A stretch of 64,000 bases of DNA from Paracentrotus lividus (taxonomy: Eukaryota > Echinodermata > Echinoidea > Camarodonta > Echinidae), in the NCBI GenBank assembly GCA_940671915.1, contig CALNVZ010003435.1:2334801-2398800 (forward strand). The letters are read 5' to 3'. Below, piece after piece: positions 52,341 to 62,190 of the stretch; within the stretch, counting starts at the first letter, position 1; each line of letters opens with the position of its first letter. The notes under the pieces were generated by a model, which was given only the letters and a program-made list of their open reading frames with translations, did not search any database and was not told the origin of the DNA. The translations under genes and the position numbers were made by a program.

Positions 52341-52497
52341 CCCATATTCTGCTACGAAGACTGAGTTGTATGCGTCGCAAGTTTCGTAAAATCTATTGTG
52401 CGATGAACTGCGATTCTTTTGTCTGATGCGGTGCACACAATAGAGTTGTACAAGATTGCCGACGCATACAAACTTAGTCTTTATAGCAGAATATGGG
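52341..52497. mobile_element. Palindromic MITE ending CCCATATTCTG (copy 2)
   Basis: CCCATATTCTGCTACGAAGA at 52341 is mirrored by a CTATAGCAGAATATGGG-type end at 52497. Inner arms include TTGTATGCGTCG against CGACGCATACAA. Related to the element at 28078-28244. Confidence 0.75.
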
Positions 52498-52689
52498 TTA
52501 TTGAGTTTTTAAGAAGATTTGGACTAAATGTTGATCATAAAAAACTCATCCATTAGTCAAAAATCCATAATTTGTTTTTGAAACTAAAATTGTTATCCTT
52601 CAGCCTTGGCTGATTCAGTCCGCATGTTACTGTTATATGATATGCCGCAAAGTTATAAATCTTCGTGCTCTCTTTTTTCATCTGACACA

Positions 52690-53232
52690 TTCATTTCTTC
52701 TTCTTCTTCTTCCTTCTTCTTTCTCTTCTTCTTCTTCTTTTTCCCCTTCTCTTCTTTCTTCTTCTTCTTCTTCTTCTCTTCTTCTCTTCGTTCTTCTTCT
52801 TCCTCTTCTTCTTCTCCTCCTTCTCACCTCTCTCTCTTCTCCTTATTCTCCTTCTTCTTCTTCCTCTTTTCTTCTTCCTCCTTATTCCTCCTCCTTCTTT
52901 TTCTCCTCCTCTCCTCTTCTTTTCTCCTCCTCCTCTGTCTTCTTCTTCTTCTTCTTCTTTCTTCTTCTTCTTTCTTCTTCTTCTTCTCCTCCCTCCTCCT
53001 CCCTCCTTTTTCTTTTTTCTCCTCCTCCCTTCTTTTTCTCCTCCTCTCCTCTTCTTCTTCTTCTTCTTCTCTTCTTCTTCTTCTTCTTCTTCTCTTCTTC
53101 TTCTTCTTCTTCTTCTTCTCTCTCCTCCTCCTCCTCCTCCTCTTTTCTCCTCTCCTCTCCTCCCTTCTTCTTCTTCTTCTCCTTCTTCCTTCTTCTTTCC
53201 CCCTTCCACTCCTCTTATTCAACCTTTTTTTT
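52690..53232. repeat. Polypyrimidine (CTT/CTC/TCC)n tract, about 540 bp
   Basis: The + strand is almost purely C and T, the minus strand purely G and A. Long ORFs on both strands (up to 223 codons of Ser/Leu/Phe or Arg/Glu/Lys) are products of the composition and not genes. Confidence 0.95.
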
Positions 53233-54720
53233 CGTTGCTCTTGCATCAGCATGTCTTTATAAATTAAGTAATACCAACATACGGGATGTACATGATAAAA
53301 TAAGATAAGTTTTTTTTTTAGTGTTTCAACTATAATTATAAAAAAAAGGTCCTACCTGCCATAAGCAGTTTGTAGCTTCAATCGCCCATTGTTGATTATC
53401 GTTCGTCTTACAGACTCTGTATAATTCAAAATGTAATATTATCATTGTCAATTAGATTTTGGACCAAACGAATAAGAAGTAAATTTTCTAGACATGTTAT
53501 TGATAAGACTATTAAAATACCATTAGCAAATTTCAAGTCCATCTTAATAAAATAATGAATTTTATGAGACCATTAGTTTTGCAGTTTTAGACGCTCGAGA
53601 CTGATAAATTCATTCAATACAACAAAATGTTTTAAAACTTATCAAATCATTTTGTAATTTCATGCATCTCAATATACATTGCGCTGAAGGTAGCCAGAAA
53701 TATTATACTTCTTTTTTATAAATCTGATATTGCACTTTCCCCCTTGAAAACCACTATCCAAGATCAACCAAACAAACACACATTACTACCGGATAATATA
53801 TCTCTCTTGATTGTTACAAACTTCTGTCTTGACTAAACATCAAATAAAAAACTAAATTTTGGTTAATCAAAATATTATTTAAAACAGTGAAATACTTAGC
53901 AACATCAACGGAAAATATAGCGAATAAAATCAGGTTATCAAAGTCATGTATGCTATACCCTTAAACAGAGAACTATTTATATTGCGTGCACTCGCCAGAG
54001 AAAACACGTCTAAAAACTTTTCTTCTCAACGCCCCTTCGAGAACTATACACTTGTTGTATAAACATATATCAAGAAAAACATCTGATTTTTAAAGTAAAC
54101 TTTGGACTGGTAAGTAGAATGATTCACAAGTCATTCTGCAACTTTCCTTTAATAATCGTCACAAATTATCCACCAATTGAATTAAGTTCCAGAGTGAAAC
54201 ATAAAAACTTATTATATATTCCAGTGTAAGGTTTCTCCCTCTTTGAATAAACATCAACGTTTGGCGTTGTGTAAAGCTATCTGTACAGAGAGAGATCATA
54301 TACCTGTCCGCTGAACTCATATAGTTTATTTATTCATTGATCCGAATGGAAACTTCAATAGAGGTTTTTGAGGGTTTCATGGACGGGGAGTAAAACAATA
54401 GATGCCATAAACTGGCCCAATATGGGATCATTGTAAAGTGAGAGAGGGACCAGAGAGAGAGAGAGAGAGAAAGATAGAGAGAGGAAACAATGCAAAGAAC
54501 GAAAAGATGGTAAAATGGGTGGAAAAGGAACGCTATATTAACCCTTTACCCACCTATGTTTACACTCCCCCCCTTTTTTAAACCCACTTTTGTGCTTTGT
54601 AGCCATATGGCTACATGATTTTCACTCACCTTTTCTAAGAATAGCACAATGAGGGTTAAGAGTTCCTATTCATCTTACATAAAGTTGGGATGAGAAAAAA
54701 AAGGGAGGAGAAGGGAGAGC

Positions 54721-54721
<1 letters not shown>
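53233..54721. other. no gene recognised
   Basis: AT-rich DNA with a (GA)n patch at about 54440-54485. No convincing exon on either strand. Confidence 0.5.

Positions 54722-54775
<54 letters not shown>
54722..54775. repeat. Poly(A) run, 54 bases
   Basis: An uninterrupted A run. No clear upstream retroposed gene is seen, so it may be a simple repeat or retroposon tail. Confidence 0.9.
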
Positions 54776-54777
<2 letters not shown>

Positions 54778-55556
54778 GTTTTAGAACTACTCAAATTATT
54801 CATTGTTATTTCGTTTTTTTAGGGAGAACTCAAATTATTCTTGTTAATTTCCGTCAGAATTAACTAATTTCTGATCATAATATATCATAATTATATAAGA
54901 AATAAATAAGCTTAAGGATTTCATATTTCTCATAAATAGGCCTATTTATTTGTTTTTTCCATATTATCGAGGTTGCACTCACTGGGAAAAAAGGAGGGGG
55001 GAGGAAAAAAACATATTTTGAAGCGTACTCGCGGTTGTTTGGGTTTATGCTCATGGATGAAATGCCTGGGAGTCAGCAGTCTGATTTGTAATTGTAAATT
55101 CATTACTGAAGGCTAGCCAGGAATTTTACCCTCGAGAAATGAAAATTATGCGAACCTCGCTTGTGGTGGCTTGAACTGTAATCCAAAATGCCGCTGCCTC
55201 TCGAAAGTGGCCATATTGGTTGTTGTAGTTGACGGTCAACGTAACATACCGGTGAAAAAGTTAGCAAGATCTACCTTTAATTTCAATACCCGTAATATAT
55301 TGATATATAGTGTGTGGACAATAAGTTGGCCAGGCTTAAAAAAAACTAATGTACGCGATATTTTCCTTTTTTGTTGTTGGACCCTCCTCACCCCTCGACA
55401 TATAACACCGTACTCGGCCCTGTGAAGTCACCCCTTCTCCAGCTCCCTGGCCCTGGCCTTGCCGACCATATTAACCGGCCAGTCATTCACCGTGTGACAG
55501 TGTGCTTTTTGTGAGTGTGCAGCTGTTCTAAACGTTTAGATCTAAAACGTACACTA
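54776..55556. other. no gene recognised
   Basis: Non-coding DNA; an 84-codon + ORF at 55171-55425 has no domain. Confidence 0.4.
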
Positions 55557-57523
55557 CAGGGCCGTATCAATAAAAACGGGACAGTTTTGTAAAGTCTGTC
55601 AAACTTTAGTTTCAAGTTTTATTGATGTCTATATTTGAATTGTAAAATAAGGATTGCTCTGAAGTCTTATCTTTCAAATGCCTTTAAAGAAAATAAGTTG
55701 CGTTCATGCTTGAGCGAACGGGGACCTTTTTTGTGGGGGTTAAAAAAGAAAGAAAGAAAAAAAAAAAGGCTTGCTCACAAACGCATAAGCATCTGAACCA
55801 TATGACAAGATGGCTATGTCCGCCAATTTGTCTCCTCTCTCCTCGCTCACTGTGTACAAAGTCAATGGCGTGGAACGATGTCTCCGCCACTGACGAAATG
55901 AACGGGAGTGAATGGACTGGTGACTTATAACCAGATTATGCCGACAAGATTCAGTAAGAAAACTTTCAGAACATTTTCACTTGCCTTTCTTCAATAAGTA
56001 GGTCTAAGTGTTTGGATGTTCCTTTTATCCCTGATATTTTTAGTTTTCTTTCTCTCTTGGATGAAAAATTGTTTTTTAAACCTTTTTAAAGTCCAATATC
56101 TGACAATTTTCCTACACGATTTTGGGCGGGGAAGGGAAAAAAATCAGTGATGTTTTTATTTTTTTTTTTATCTTTATGAATATGATTTTGATTTGAAATT
56201 TATCCAAAACCTATCCATTGTGTCTTGTAATATCCTGGAAATATGCTACTAGAAAAGATCTACTTAATTTTGGAGCTGCAAGGTATTGCAAAAAGGAGAA
56301 AAACCTTAGATAAAACAACATTGCCCAGGTTGCAAAATTTTTCCCAAAATAAAGCAGTTTGGTCCATGAGGTCAATAAGAAAGAATTGACATCGTATTAT
56401 GAGTGGCTCACAAACGGTAGAAAATGAGAAATATGATCATCAGACTTCTTGTCTATCAGCAGATTTCCTTTGAACATTTCCATTGCCATTTTTGCCTTTA
56501 TTTTCAAATTGTGCTTTCAAAATTTATTCCAAATTTTAAATTTTTTGTTTTCTTCTTCATTTGAATACATTATCTCTAAGCATTGAATATTCCTTCGTAG
56601 ATTCCTACTTAAAAAAACAGGTTTTAGTCAACCGAAGTAGACTCTAAGGACATTTGCATTGCATTTTTGAAATGCCATTGAAAAAAAAGAAGTTTCGTTC
56701 ATACTTGAGCGAACACGCCACACGGAACATGTTTTTTTTTTCAGTGGTTGAAAAAAAGCTTGCATCAAAATTAAAATGGTATTGAAATTATGTCATGACA
56801 TTAGATTCAGAATCAGGCCCTCCTATTCGGATTGATTGTTGCTTTGCACGGGTCAATGATACGTCTATTGAGTCAATTTCCTGTGATTCTTTCAATGATC
56901 TAATAATCATTAAATAGGAAGAAAAAAAAGTAATAGATCAATAAATCAATAATTTAAATAAACAATGAATTAATCAATCACATAAATTTTCAATCATTCA
57001 AACAGTCAATCTATCAATCATTCATTCAATCAAACAATCAATGAAACATACAATAAAAAAAAAAGCAGTCAATCAATCAGATCAGTCTCCCCATTGATAA
57101 TGCAAATCCCCTTACTTGGGTTCCCAATTTTTTTTTAAAAGTATGAAAGAATATTCAATGCGAAAAGATAACATTAAAATGAAGAACAAAATCAAGTAAA
57201 TAAATAGCTTTTAAATTGAATTTTGAAATCATAATTTGAAAATAATGACAAATGGCAATGAAAGGGTTAAAAGGAAATCTGTAACAAGAAGTCTGATGAT
57301 CATATTTCTCATTTTCTGCCATTTGTGTGCAAGCCTTTTTTTGAACCCCCAACAAAAACATTCCATGTCTGCTCAAGCATTAACAAGACTGACTTTCTTT
57401 CATGGCATTTGAAAGATAAGACTTCAGAGCACTATTATTATCATCAAAATGTAGACATTATAAACTTGAAACTAAATTTTGACATACTTTTCAAAACTGT
57501 CCCGTTTTTAATGATACGCACTG
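55557..57523. mobile_element. Long-TIR DNA transposon, TA-flanked (Tc1/mariner-like), non-autonomous
   Basis: The left end CAGGGCCGTATCAATAAAAA and the right end TTTTTAATGATACGCACTG are inverted, both followed inward by CGGGACAGTTTTG-type sequence and flanked by TA (55555-55556, 57524-57525). The inverted similarity extends about 200 bp (TAAGTCTT..CTTTCAAATGCC on the left, GGCATTTGAAAG..AAGACTTCA on the right). A second inverted pair lies inside: AAATGAGAAATATGATCATC near 56425 and its complement near 57292. A TTCGTTCATACTTGAGCGAA copy at about 56695 repeats part of the left arm, suggesting nesting or rearrangement. No transposase ORF is seen. Confidence 0.7.
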
Positions 57524-57876
57524 TACTATAGACCAAGGCTGTAAGATGGAGCAGCCTTGGTCTACTACTACATACTTGGTAACTTCAAATGTCAACTAAG
57601 AACTCATATATAAGAACAATGTTGATTTTTCTGATATTTATATTATGTTTTCTTTGCAGAGCAATGAGCCTGTGCTGTAAGTAATGAGGAATGTCTCATC
57701 AATACTTGGATAATGCCTGATGTTGATGAACGGATGGACCAAAACTGTAGCTTCACGGCTTAGCACTTACAGGCATTGATGGCTGATGTCTGACTCGCAC
57801 AAGAGTTAATCAACGGTGACCATTCACAGGGCGGACATTGACACAGGCCTACATTGAGTCTCATTATATTAGAAAA

Positions 57877-58487
57877 ATGGATAAGCACTTAAGATATCTC
57901 GATACCTTCTGTCGGTTATGTGGAGACAGAATAACTAAAGGCAGCCGTAAACGTTACCTGTGAGGTCATCTGCGAGCAAGTTAATGGAAAACAACATTTA
58001 TATAAGTAATGATACCAGAAATTCATCCAAAATGGATGTGCGCTGCATGCAGGTGTAGTTTGATGACTGTCAATCCTAGAGTATCAAAGATTACTTTCTG
58101 TGAGAAAGGGTCGTTTGGAGCAAGCATAATGATGTGCGATGTCCCACATGCACCTTGGGAGATATGACAGCCAAAGTAGGGAGCGTCAAAGAAAATTAAG
58201 GGTACGTATAGGTCCAATAACTAAACCCCTAATTCTCTTGTACCTCCTCTCTAAGCTTCATTGGAATCAGATGAATGCAATCCTCGTGTTCATCCACGCA
58301 CTCTAGGTGAATCCCCGGAGGCATCACTGTTCGCCAATATGACATCTACAAATATGCCATAGAGTTACGCTGCAAGTATTGTCATTGTTTAGTTCATATT
58401 AACAAGTGTAACACCCATTCCTGTACTACAACTATGACATCACTTGCTCACCATGATGACACTGTTAACATCGTCGATTGGAGGTAA
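57877..58487 (+). pseudogene. Broken Cys/His-rich zinc-binding region resembling the RAG1 N-terminus
   Basis: Separate frames give, in order, LDTFCRLCGDRI (ATG at 57877; Cys codons 57910 and 57919), CEVICEQVNGKQHLY (about 57960), PEIHPKWMCAACRCSLM (58015-58065), a weak SDECNPR segment (58267), and LRCKYCHCLVHINKCNTHSC (58365-58424) followed by TSLAHHDD. The order CRLCG, then IHP..(F/M)C..C, then a C-x2-C..C..H-C cluster, follows the plan of the RAG1 N-terminal zinc region and RING finger. Such domains also occur without a RAG1 core in invertebrate transposons. Stops and frame changes rule out an intact protein unless introns are hidden. No RAG1 core or RAG2 is visible. Confidence 0.42.
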
Positions 58488-58974
58488 TAACCCCCTACGG
58501 CAGGCCCAATAAGCCATCCCTTATCCATGATGAGCGACCTCCCATGGTAGACGGGGGTTGGGTTATCGCAGATGAAGAAGAGCCAATCCCCATCTCAGAT
58601 CAAGGTCATCAAAACGTACCGTTGCACGTCAAGGTCATCCACCCCCATCGCAAATCAACATGACCCACCCCCAAAGAGAGTGGTTCATTTTCCCCTCCAA
58701 AAGCCGAAACGTTGTTCTTCTAACTAAAGATAATTGTTATGCACTGCAAACAATGCAACACTTCAGTTGCATTAAAAACATGAAAGACCATGTCTGTGCC
58801 TCCAAAGAAGCCGTGGAACGAGACCATTCATATTCTCGTACCAACAGCAGCATTAATTGACCTCACGCCTCAAGTTTAGAAGACTTGACTTATGATGTAC
58901 TACGGAAAAAGTGGAAAGAATCAGATGATGGGTCAACTGCCATATTATCCACAGGTGGAGGAGGTTCAGGAAAG
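58478..58974 (+). other. Coding-like segment of unknown identity, ends at splice-donor-like GTAAGC
   Basis: An open frame from 58478 (DGGWVIADEEEPIPISDQ) stops at 58663. Another (58660-58860) contains REWFIFPSKSRNVVLLTKD. A third, from 58861, reads LTYDVLRKKWKESDDGSTA to GGGGSGK and meets a consensus donor AAAG|GTAAGC at 58975. They may belong with the preceding Cys/His-rich region. No family recognised. Confidence 0.3.
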
Positions 58975-59167
58975 GTAAGCTTGAATTTATGTTTTAATAC
59001 TCTACATGCACTTTCACTGCAAATGAATATACAATGGAAACCTTATGTTGCAATTATTAAGTTTCACTTTTTCACCAAAAGGAGTTAAATTTGAAATCCA
59101 AATCAGTCAAAGAATAAGAAACCTATACTTTGTTTCATTTTCTGGTGAATTAACATTGACTCTGCAA

Positions 59168-59420
59168 GTTGGCAACACTGATGACATAGGCAAGCAGCTC
59201 TCCACTCACTTTGTTCATTTTCTAAATCTTGGAAATTACACATTTTCTCATACCATAGTCAACGTATTATAAGATAAAAAGCCTACACAAAGTGAACATA
59301 CATTGACTATGGGTGTTAGAGAATGTGTAGCTTTCAAGAAAATTGTGAAAGTGTGAAATTTCCAGTACAAAGTGAATGGAGAGCTGCTCTCTTATGATGT
59401 CATCAGTGTTACCATTTGCA
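59168..59420. repeat. Foldback / inverted repeat
   Basis: GGCAACACTGATGACAT onward (59171) is mirrored by ATGATGTCATCAGTGTTACC (59395-59414). Inner arms include ACCATAGTCAA against TTGACTATGG. A typical foldback MITE with diverged arms. Confidence 0.6.
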
Positions 59421-59845
59421 AAGCCGAGAGTAATTTACTATAAAATGTATATGGGTGTAATTTTCTTAATTTTGCTCATTTCTTTTTTAAATTGCCGTTC
59501 AAGTTCATCTTTTTCATTGAAACAGTAAAATATCTGGAGTGGACTTTCCCTTTAAAGACATCAATTCCACAGCCTCCTTTTGTTAGGTTGACAACTTCTA
59601 TCAAGATTAGTTACACTAGGATATGGATGTTGAAAGCCTGTTCATTGTTCCTCATTGAGTTCTTTTCAGCCTTCTGAGCCACAGGGAGCCTGGTAATGGA
59701 GACAAAATTACAAAAACACAAAAAAGGAATTAGATAATGTTCTTAATTGGTAGGCCTTTTATATGGCACTTTCAATCATGAACTCAATTCATTTACTTAT
59801 TTTTTATGGAACTAAAAAAAAAAAAAATTCCTCAAATTTTTTCAG

Positions 59846-59945
59846 AAAATATGTGCCAAGCGAGTCAAAATATCGATCTTCAAGTGGTGAAGGAGCGAGT
59901 CAAAATAGGAGATCTTCAAATGGTGGAGATGAAGAAAATGAAAAG
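59846..59945 (+). other. Exon-like 100-bp segment, unknown protein
   Basis: Bounded by TTTTTTCAG and a perfect donor AAAAG|GTAAGT. One frame encodes a Ser-rich SESKYRSSSGEG / ASQNRRSSNGGD pair, reflecting an internal 35-bp near-duplication. No known domain. Confidence 0.3.
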
Positions 59946-61018
59946 GTAAGTAATCTTTAATTATCCACTTTATACACAAGTGAGTAAACTAAAACTAAAC
60001 ACTGTCAAAAAATTGTCATTAAAAAGAAAACAATTTATGAACCCAAAATTATACAAATTCTGACAAAGTAACATTCCCACTTCTTTTGTACCATTTTTAT
60101 GTGGCATGTGTTTATGCTTGGATGAACATAGCGCATTGTTGCGAACAAGATTCGAATTATGCCAAAATAGGGTAAGAATCAATAAACAAAAAGACAATTC
60201 CATCCTGATTGAAATGCAAGATTTAACAAAAAAAAATGTTGAGCCAAATAACTTGGCAAGGGTGTTGTTACACCTATCAACTACATTCTGTGACAAAATG
60301 AGATAGATCTGTAGAGTCGAGCATTAGAGAAAAACATGTCAAAGACTCACTCGTACACTGCATGGGCGTTGATCCGTTCTTAAGGGGGGGGGGCAAGATT
60401 CTGTATTTAATAATTAAAACAAAGTGCAAGCCAAAATTTCAACCTGAAAACTATACATTTTAAGCACTTTTGTGCTGTGCTCATAAAGGAATATTTATCT
60501 TATCAAACAAATAATGCAATAGTAAACAGCAAGTTTTGTAGTCCTTAATTGTTCATACCCTGTTTTTTTTTTTTTTTTTTAGTTTTTAGAGTGCTTTAAT
60601 GAATATTTTCATCAAAATCTTTAATGATAAGTATGCTAACAACTGAACAATAAGAAAAAATTAACATTTTGAGAAACTTGGTATTTCAGGGCATTCCTGT
60701 TGACAGATTTACGAAAATTCCTATGTTCATAATTATTCTTACCCAGGGGTACCTAGTCTGTTTTCTTATATTAAAAATTATCTGATCATAATTTTCATTT
60801 ACAATTCCACCTAAAATAATTCTTGCGAGTTTCCAGAGCCTTCGTTCATGTCTTTTGTGGTCTTGGAGCAATGTCCTCGGAAAGCATCCAGGCTGATTAA
60901 GGTTGCTTGGTCTTTTGGCCATTATGTGAGTCTTCAACTGGGTAATTCCACGTCAACTGGGACATAGTGTCCAAAATGTCAAATTGATTTTATGGTTTTT
61001 CGTTTTTCTCATTGTTAG

Positions 61019-61194
61019 GGGAATCCTTTGGGATCGGAAAAGATTCCACTCAGAATGTTTGGACCTTGGTTATGGGCCTCTCAGTAACTTATTTGGCAAT
61101 TCAGGAGGAAGCACTAGCACTTTTTGTCATGCCCAAACATGCTTCTTCCAAAGTATTTTACATCCGCTTCTTTGGTTACATCAGGGACCAGAAA
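61019..61194 (+). pseudogene. Exon-like segment with weak SLC5-type transporter resemblance
   Basis: After acceptor ATTGTTAG one frame reads DSTQNVWTLVMGLSVTYLAI then SSKVFYIRFFGYI, ending at a weak donor GTGTGT (61195). A hydrophobic helix after an (R/Q)NVWTL-like lead, then a basic loop and a second aromatic helix, recalls a mid-region of sodium-coupled SLC5 transporters. A second frame is also open here, so the reading is uncertain. This is resemblance by eye only. Confidence 0.22.
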
Positions 61195-61290
61195 GTGTGT
61201 AGAGTGGTTATTGTATTTTAACAACATAATACACAATGAGAAACGGATGCAGACAATTTCTCTCTTTCTTTTCTCTTTTCAATTTTATAG

Positions 61291-61566
61291 AAAATGAAAT
61301 CAAGGCATACTTCCACTCAGACAGTTCCTCAACTTATCCACTTGTTAGAAGAAACCCCGATTCCAGTTTGGGTGACGAAATGACGATCTTGTCAGGAATC
61401 ATGAGAGAGCAGAAAGGAATGGAAGGGATGGACTTTCACTACAACAACATCCTGTACAATATGAAGGGCAACATGAAAAGTCAACTCTATGATGGAATTC
61501 CTAGTGGGCACACTCTAGCCCACCAGCCTTCTTCAAAAATTGCTATCAAGGCAACGAGTATTTAAT
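61291..61566 (+). other. Exon-like 3' segment, unknown protein
   Basis: After TTTTATAG a frame runs to TAA at 61563, reading SDSSSTYPLVRRNPDSSLGD and MREQKGMEGMDFHYNNILYN. If spliced in phase with the SLC5-like reading of the previous segment, it would instead end at TGA 61381. The longer frame looks more protein-like but I do not recognise it. Confidence 0.3.
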
Positions 61567-61579
61567 TAACCAGAATATG

Positions 61580-62190
61580 CCCGGGGGGGGGGGGGGGTGC
61601 TAATTTAAGCCCCCCCCCCCTCAATTTTTTATGGAGAAGCTAATGTTGCAGCGCTTCATGAGAATACAAAATCAATACAAATTGTGTTGTCAGCTAAAAT
61701 TCATAAATGACTGATTTATTTTTCTTTTATCGATAGCAATGAGCTAAAATTAATAAAATGAGTGATTTATTTTGCTTTTACTGATAAAAATCATTTGATT
61801 TTGCTGCTATTTATGACCAATTTTATCCCCCCCAAAAAACAACATAAAAAGAAAAAGTTAAAAAAAAAGAAAGAAAAAAGTAAGAAATAACAAATTACAA
61901 AAAAAATACTTCATACAAAATTAATTTTGATACCGGAATTTTTTTCACGTACAATTGATAAGAATGCAATGAACATTTACACAAAAATTAACATTCTAGG
62001 AGGTATATTTAGTGAATTATAGCAAAAAGTATGATTTCATGCATAAATTAGCATAATTAACATAAATAATTAAAACTAAACATTTTACGGAAAAAATAAA
62101 CTATGGAGTTACGGAGATTACGCCACAGGGGACGTGCTTGCCAATTTTCGTTGTGATCGTTCAGTGGACCCCCGAGATCTCAGGGGGGCC
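61580..62190 (-). mobile_element. piggyBac-like MITE, copy 2, inverted and diverged
   Basis: Read on the minus strand it follows the 8101-8875 element in order: GAGATCTCGG, ACGAAAATT, TATGCTAATTTAT, CATGAAATCATACTTTTTGC, TAATTCACTAAATA, TTCCGGTA, CATAAATAGCA and TCATTTATGAATTnTAGCTGA. G-runs lie at both ends. The terminal TTAACCC is not preserved. An internal roughly 60-bp duplication (61695-61800) is private to this copy. Confidence 0.65.

Noticed and set aside
51907-52389. 160-codon + ORF
   Set aside because: Hydrophobic composition expected from AT-rich DNA; its 3' part is the arm of a MITE.
52606-53308. Long ORFs (up to 223 codons) on both strands
   Set aside because: They are compositional products of the CTT/CTC tract: Ser/Leu/Phe on one strand, Arg/Glu/Lys on the other.
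57877-58487. An intact RAG1-like transposase gene
   Set aside because: Only broken N-terminal zinc-region pieces are seen; no catalytic core, RAG2-like ORF or terminal repeats were found.
60686-60937. Minus-strand 83-codon ORF with a basic PRTLLQDHKRHERRLWKLAR stretch
   Set aside because: Protein-like locally, but no family, splice context or conservation evidence; left unannotated.
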